A stretch of DNA of 64,000 nucleotides, taken from positions 2,790,001 through 2,854,000 of the forward strand of contig NZ_CP016428.1 of NCBI RefSeq assembly GCF_001693385.1, in the 5' to 3' direction. Source of the stretch: Bradyrhizobium icense (GTDB taxonomy: Bacteria; Pseudomonadota; Alphaproteobacteria; Rhizobiales; Xanthobacteraceae). The translations under genes and the position numbers were made by a program. Positions 60,543 through 64,000 of the stretch are shown in pieces (positions within the stretch are counted from its first letter, which is position 1; every line of letters starts with the position of its first letter). Below the pieces are notes generated by a model that saw nothing but the letters and a program-made list of their open reading frames with translations, was not told the DNA's origin and did not search any database.

Positions 60543-60728
60543 ATGGAAATGCTGCAGATGCTTGAAGAGAAACTGAAGGAAGCAATCGTAGCTGAGCTGA
60601 AACGGCAAGCGGCGAATAATCCGCAGTCGCTGAGAATCGAGGACTCCGAAGATCTCGTCGTCAAGGGCAAGATCGATCTGGACGACCTGGCGATGGTGAT
60701 TGCGGGAGCTGTGGCAGGAGGGCCGTGA
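60543..60728 (+). CDS. Small protein of unknown function
   Basis: The 61-residue frame, MEMLQMLEEKLKEAIVAELK... then RIEDSEDLVVKGKIDLDDLAMVIAGAVAGG, looks like a compact alpha/beta protein. No strong Shine-Dalgarno is present, so it may be translated by coupling. An ATG at 60549 is an alternative. Confidence 0.55.
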   Translation: MEMLQMLEEKLKEAIVAELKRQAANNPQSLRIEDSEDLVVKGKIDLDDLAMVIAGAVAGGP

Positions 60729-60810
60729 GCGCATCAGTGACGGCCTCCTCCGCTACTGCAGGAACGGAGATTGCTGCCGGGCGTTCTTCCAGAAATGGTT
60801 GGATGCAAAG

Positions 60811-61047
60811 ATGACGGAACCACTGCCCCTGTTGATAGAGAGTTCGATTGAAATCGCCTGGGACTATCTCGAGCGGACGGGAGAGCTGGGCGATGCGATG
60901 GTGGCCGGGCGCTTCCTCAGTGACACGATAGAATTGATGGTGCGGCGTGGCGAGCGGCGGCGGTTGATGCTGGCCAACAAGGCGATCACGGCCTATCAGC
61001 AATTCAGGCGGCACCAGTCCGAACATCCGGTGCTTGCCTCGGCCTGA
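60811..61047 (+). CDS. Small helical protein of unknown function
   Basis: This 78-residue protein, MTEPLPLLIESSIEIAWDYLER with LSDTIELMVRRGERRRLMLANKAITAY, is predicted to be all-helical. Homologous-looking small proteins occur in rhizobia (from memory). An in-frame extension to 60700 overlaps the previous gene. The ATG at 60811 is preferred. Confidence 0.65.
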   Translation: MTEPLPLLIESSIEIAWDYLERTGELGDAMVAGRFLSDTIELMVRRGERRRLMLANKAITAYQQFRRHQSEHPVLASA

Positions 61048-61137
61048 TGACGCTCGTTGTTCGTATCGGCGAGCGCAGGTTAAGGAGTCGCTTCAACCAA
61101 AGGCGCTTCTGGGGCAGGCAGGCTTCGATCGTTCACA

Positions 61138-61308
61138 TCATGCCCGGTGCTCTGCGGCTTTGCCCCGAAGCTCCTCGATCATCTGCTGGGCACCCGAGCG
61201 AGTCAGCAATTCACCGGATTTGTCGGGAATGTCAGCGGCGTCGCAGAGGCGCTTAATTTCTTTCCTTTGCTCTTCCGTCATCGGATCGGTATGGGCATTC
61301 AGAACCAT
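61138..61308 (-). CDS. DUF3072-like small protein
   Basis: AAAGGAGGTCACC, an ideal Shine-Dalgarno, precedes an ATG opening MVLNAHTDPMTEEQRKEIKR. The 56-residue frame continues ADIPDKSGELLTRSGAQQMIEEL. The pattern matches DUF3072, small proteins of unknown role. An EcfG-like promoter lies 24 bp upstream. Confidence 0.8.
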   Translation of the reverse strand: MVLNAHTDPMTEEQRKEIKRLCDAADIPDKSGELLTRSGAQQMIEELRGKAAEHRA

Positions 61309-61331
61309 GGTGACCTCCTTTATGTCTGACT

Positions 61332-61356
61332 AACCTGGAGGATGGAGGCACGTTCC
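61332..61356 (-). promoter_or_regulatory. Probable EcfG-type promoter
   Basis: GGAAC, 16-nt spacer and GGTT on the minus strand, 24 bp before the 61308 start codon. One -10 mismatch. Confidence 0.5.
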
Positions 61357-61447
61357 GGTCTCTGCGTCGCGGATGGCGGACGCAGACAGTTGGTCGCGCG
61401 CTGGCGGCGGCTGGGGATCGAAGTCTGATCAACAGCGTTTAGAGTCC

Positions 61448-62041
61448 ATGAAAATGGACGGCGAGACCGTGCGCATTTGCGACGTCGAGACCATTGCTCA
61501 GGAGAAGGGCAGACTGATCCGCGTAAGCTACGAGCAGAGCAGACGCGACGGTGAACAACAACAGCGCAAGCGCGATATTTACGACAACGGCAATTCAGCC
61601 ACCATTCTGCCCTACGATCCCGACCGCAAGACCGTGCTGCTCACCCGGCAATTGCGGCTGCCGGTATTTTTGCGGGACGGCATGGAGCGAACCGTGGAGG
61701 CGTGCGCCGGCAAGCTCGATGGCGAGGAGGCCGAACGGCGCATTGTGAAAGAGATGCAGGAGGAACTCGGTTACAAGATCACGAATGTGCAACGATTGTT
61801 CGAGCTTTATGTGAGTCCAGCCGCGATCATGGAAAAGGTCGTGTTCTTCACCTGCGCCTATTCACCGGCGAACAAGGTGTCCGACGGCGGCGGCCTCAAG
61901 GAAGAGGGGGAAGATATCGAGATAGTCGAGACCACGCTGGAAGAGGCTGCTGCGATGATCGCGACCGGGGAAATCGTCGACGCAAAGACGGTCGTTCTCA
62001 TCCAATATTTGAGCAGCCGCATTCAGGATATCCCCGGCTAA
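61448..62041 (+). CDS. Nudix hydrolase, NudK-like
   Basis: This 197-residue protein has a Nudix box of the form GKLDGEEAERRIVKEMQEEL with Lys replacing the usual Arg of RE, as in GDP-mannose pyrophosphatase NudK. The flanking segments NGNSATILPYDPDRKTVLLTRQLRLP and VSPAAIMEKVVFFTCAY also fit. It would hydrolyse a nucleoside diphosphate sugar. The ATG at 61448 is chosen because the extension to 61373 is Ser/Gly-rich noise. Confidence 0.87.
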   Translation: MKMDGETVRICDVETIAQEKGRLIRVSYEQSRRDGEQQQRKRDIYDNGNSATILPYDPDRKTVLLTRQLRLPVFLRDGMERTVEACAGKLDGEEAERRIVKEMQEELGYKITNVQRLFELYVSPAAIMEKVVFFTCAYSPANKVSDGGGLKEEGEDIEIVETTLEEAAAMIATGEIVDAKTVVLIQYLSSRIQDIPG

Positions 62042-62086
62042 GCCTAAGCCGCGACAGCGAGCACCGGCCGTGCGAGCGTTCGCTCA

Positions 62087-62944
62087 TTACAGGAAGGGCT
62101 TTCCGCCAGTCACTGCGATGGTCGCACCGGAGACGTAGCTGGAGAGCGGATCAGCCAGCATGACATAGGCGGTCGCCAATTCGACAGGCTGGCCCGGGCG
62201 CTTCATCGGAACCTGCTTGCCAAAATTCTTCACGGAGTCCTCAGGCAGGGTCGAGGGGATGAGCGGTGTCCAGATCGGCCCGGGCGCGACCGCATTGGCG
62301 CGAATGCCCTTCTCGGCCAGCATCTGCGCCAGCCCTGCCGTGAAATTGTGGATCGCTCCCTTGGTCGTTGCATAGGCCAGCAGGCTTGGGTTGGGCACAT
62401 CTGAATTGATCGACGCAGTGTTGATGATGCAGCTTCCCGGTTTCATGAGGGGGACGGCCGCCTTGGTGAGATAGAACATCGCGTGGATGTTGACCTTGAA
62501 GGTCAACTCCCATTCCTCGTCGCTGATATCCTCGATGGACTTGAAGCTGGCCTGATGTGCGGCGTTGTTGACGAGGATATCGATGCCGCCGAACTCCGAT
62601 ACGGCTTTCGCGATCACAGCCTGGCACTGATCAGGGTTCTGGATGTCGCCCGGAAGAAGAACGGCCTTTCTGCCGGCTTCCGTCACCAGCCGTTCGGTTT
62701 CGCGAGCATCGTCGTGCTCCTCGAGATAGGAGATCAGGACGTCGGCTCCCTCCCTGGCGAACGCAATAGCGACCGCGCGGCCAATGCCGCTATCGCCCCC
62801 GGTGATGACCGCTTTCTTACCGTTGAGCCGGCCGCTGCCTTTGTAAGAAGTTTCGCCATGGTCAGGCAGCGGATTCATCGCGCCGGTGGTGCCCGGCATC
62901 GGCTGATGCTGGCTGGGAAAAGGTGGGCGTGGATAGTGCAGCAT
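62087..62944 (-). CDS. Short-chain dehydrogenase of the YhdF/YdaD (general stress) type
   Basis: This 285-residue SDR has the cofactor loop VITGGDSGIGRAVAIAFAREGAD, the active-site region INTASINSD with YATTK, and an N-terminal extension (PFPSQHQPMPG...DHGETSYKGSG) diagnostic of the stress-induced YhdF-type SDRs. GGAGAGAG precedes the ATG at 62944. It follows the CsbD gene on the same strand by 50 bp, so both may use the EcfG-type promoter at 63208. Confidence 0.92.
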   Translation of the reverse strand: MLHYPRPPFPSQHQPMPGTTGAMNPLPDHGETSYKGSGRLNGKKAVITGGDSGIGRAVAIAFAREGADVLISYLEEHDDARETERLVTEAGRKAVLLPGDIQNPDQCQAVIAKAVSEFGGIDILVNNAAHQASFKSIEDISDEEWELTFKVNIHAMFYLTKAAVPLMKPGSCIINTASINSDVPNPSLLAYATTKGAIHNFTAGLAQMLAEKGIRANAVAPGPIWTPLIPSTLPEDSVKNFGKQVPMKRPGQPVELATAYVMLADPLSSYVSGATIAVTGGKPFL

Positions 62945-62994
62945 CGTATCTCTCTCCAGAAAGCGGCTCCGGCGCCGCAGCCTTGGCGCCATGG

Positions 62995-63174
62995 CTAGGT
63001 GAGGCGGTGGAGGTTTCCCAACGGATTGAGGTAGCTGGGTTCCTTGTCCTCATCTTCGCTCTTGCGCTGTTCTGCCTTGGCTTCCTCTTGCAACTTACCG
63101 TCGCCGACGACTTCGGCGATGGCTTCCTTGGTCTTCCCCGCAACTCGGCGGGTCGTCCGTTTAATGGTACCCAT
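62995..63174 (-). CDS. CsbD-family stress protein
   Basis: This 59-residue protein, MGTIKRTTRRVAGKTKEAIAEVVGDGKLQEEAKAEQ..., has the CsbD pattern of small, acidic-basic helical stress proteins. The ATG at 63174 is preferred over a longer frame. An EcfG-like promoter ends 34 bp upstream. Confidence 0.85.
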   Translation of the reverse strand: MGTIKRTTRRVAGKTKEAIAEVVGDGKLQEEAKAEQRKSEDEDKEPSYLNPLGNLHRLT

Positions 63175-63207
63175 AATCGTGACCTGCGATGTGGTAGGGC
63201 CTAGATC

Positions 63208-63232
63208 AATGTGCGACCGCCGCCTTCGTTCC
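63208..63232 (-). promoter_or_regulatory. Probable EcfG-type promoter of csbD-SDR
   Basis: GGAAC, 16-nt spacer and CATT on the minus strand, 34 bp before the CsbD start codon. One -10 mismatch. Confidence 0.5.
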
Positions 63233-63286
63233 TGTACGTACTGGATGCCGATGTCCCCATCGCAGCCGGCACGTAGGAACGTTGCG

Positions 63287-64000
63287 ATGCTCATCCTGCT
63301 TGGTTCGCCAGGGAGAACGCTGAAGGTGGTGCCAAGAGTTGAACCCGGAGGCCTTGATGCGCTGATCGTTGGCGGTGGACCGGCGGGATTGACCTGTGCG
63401 ATCTATCTGGCGCGGTATCGGCGCAAAGTTGTCGTCGTCGATAGCGGGAAAAGCCGGGCAGCGCTGATTCCGGAGACGCACAACTATCCTGGGTTCGCGG
63501 ATGGAGTTACCGGCACAAGCCTGCTTGAAGCGCTCACCTTGCAGGCGAGGACCTACGGCGTCGAGATCATCGGTGACCGGATTGCGGAGCTGCAACGCGT
63601 TGAGGGTGGCTTCGAGGCGAGATATTCCCGGGGAATCATCGGAGCAAAGCGGGCCGTGATAGCAAGCGGATTGGTCGATCGCGACCTCGGCGATCCCGAT
63701 CTGCGAGAGGCCGTCGGCCATGGGCTGGTTCGATACTGTCCGATATGCGACGGGTTCGAGGCAACGGACCTGCGCATCGGTGTGCTAGGCAGCGCTAATG
63801 ACGCGGGTGCGAAAGCGCTGTTTCTGCGCACCTTTTCCAGACAGATCACGCTGCTGACGCTGGACGGCAAGGACTGCGGCGAGCCGCTCTCCCGCGAGTT
63901 GTCGGAAGCAGGCATTCGCTTGCCCAAGGCCCGCGCGGTAGGCTTCCGCAGGCAGGACAAGCAAATGATCGTGTCCCTGAGCGATGGAACAGTCGAAGCG
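63287..64000 (+). CDS. Thioredoxin reductase-like FAD oxidoreductase (cut by window end)
   Basis: The frame reads DALIVGGGPAGLTCAIYLARYRRKVVVV (FAD loop, about residues 25-50), then HNYPGFADGV and the redox pair RYCPICDGFEA, typical of the TrxB-like family. 238 codons are present and the gene runs off the window. The ATG at 63287 has AGGA upstream. GTG codons at 63326 and 63329 are alternatives. The second nucleotide-binding loop reads IGVLGSANDAG and lacks the usual GxGxxG glycines, so NADPH use is uncertain. Confidence 0.85.
   Translation, partial: MLILLGSPGRTLKVVPRVEPGGLDALIVGGGPAGLTCAIYLARYRRKVVVVDSGKSRAALIPETHNYPGFADGVTGTSLLEALTLQARTYGVEIIGDRIAELQRVEGGFEARYSRGIIGAKRAVIASGLVDRDLGDPDLREAVGHGLVRYCPICDGFEATDLRIGVLGSANDAGAKALFLRTFSRQITLLTLDGKDCGEPLSRELSEAGIRLPKARAVGFRRQDKQMIVSLSDGTVEA

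Noticed and set aside
1..64000. tRNA, rRNA, CRISPR arrays, insertion sequences, phage genes
   Set aside because: None was recognised on either strand by reading. A dedicated RNA-gene and repeat search could still find short or diverged cases.

Overview
The window looks like a chromosomal segment of a GC-rich alphaproteobacterium, most likely Bradyrhizobium or a close relative in the Nitrobacteraceae. This is inferred from codon and base use, from the oxc-frc-acyl-CoA ligase neighbourhood, from the formate dehydrogenase gene set with its DUF3305/DUF3306/DUF6352/DUF6505 accessories, and from GGAAC-N16/17-CGTT promoters of the alphaproteobacterial general stress sigma factor EcfG. I saw no rRNA, tRNA, CRISPR array, transposase or phage gene.

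Layout. 1-455 holds a decayed FAH-family gene fragment. 456-7900 holds a PanE-like reductase, a CBS-domain protein, an OxlT-type oxalate/formate MFS carrier, a tripartite tricarboxylate transporter (TctA, TctB, TctC) and a 45-residue protein, all on the minus strand. 7923-8144 is a broken copy of the 3' end of frc. 8338-13837 is a type I secretion locus: two Gly/Asn-rich repeat proteins, a PrtD-type ABC exporter and an HlyD adaptor, followed by a convergent NarL-type regulator and a lipoprotein. 16023-22237 is the oxalate core: gntR-oxc-frc on the minus strand and a divergent ADP-forming acyl-CoA ligase. 22360-25857 has an IclR regulator, a second PanE-like reductase and an APC permease. 26545-30060 is the glyoxylate operon gcl-hyi-glxR. 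30190-34519 holds small proteins, a two-subunit ThDP decarboxylase, a D-2-hydroxyacid dehydrogenase and an alpha/beta hydrolase. 34984-43715 is a peptide/opine-type ABC transporter cluster with a class II aldolase, a hydroxypyruvate-reductase-like enzyme, a GntR regulator and an HDAC-family amidohydrolase. 43743-56838 is the formate dehydrogenase region with its Fe-S, maturation and accessory genes. 56851-58185 encodes a WD40-cytochrome c fusion. 58218-63174 is an island of small stress proteins. The window ends inside a thioredoxin-reductase-like gene.

How it fits together. Oxalate enters through OxlT and perhaps the TTT system, Frc and Oxc convert it through oxalyl-CoA and formyl-CoA to formate and CO2, and the membrane formate dehydrogenase encoded in the same window can oxidise the formate. 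The Gcl route takes C2 acid to tartronate semialdehyde and glycerate. A 17-bp inverted repeat, TGGYAT-N5-ATGCCA, occurs in front of oxlT, the CBS gene, the TTT operon, the 45-residue gene, gntR-oxc-frc and the acyl-CoA ligase. I read it as the operator of the GntR regulator encoded inside the cluster.

The least described material is the type I secretion locus with its two repeat-protein cargoes and altered ABC signature motif, the inferred oxalate operator regulon, the HTH-TorD fusion at the head of the formate dehydrogenase genes, and several genes shorter than 60 codons that carry strong ribosome binding sites.
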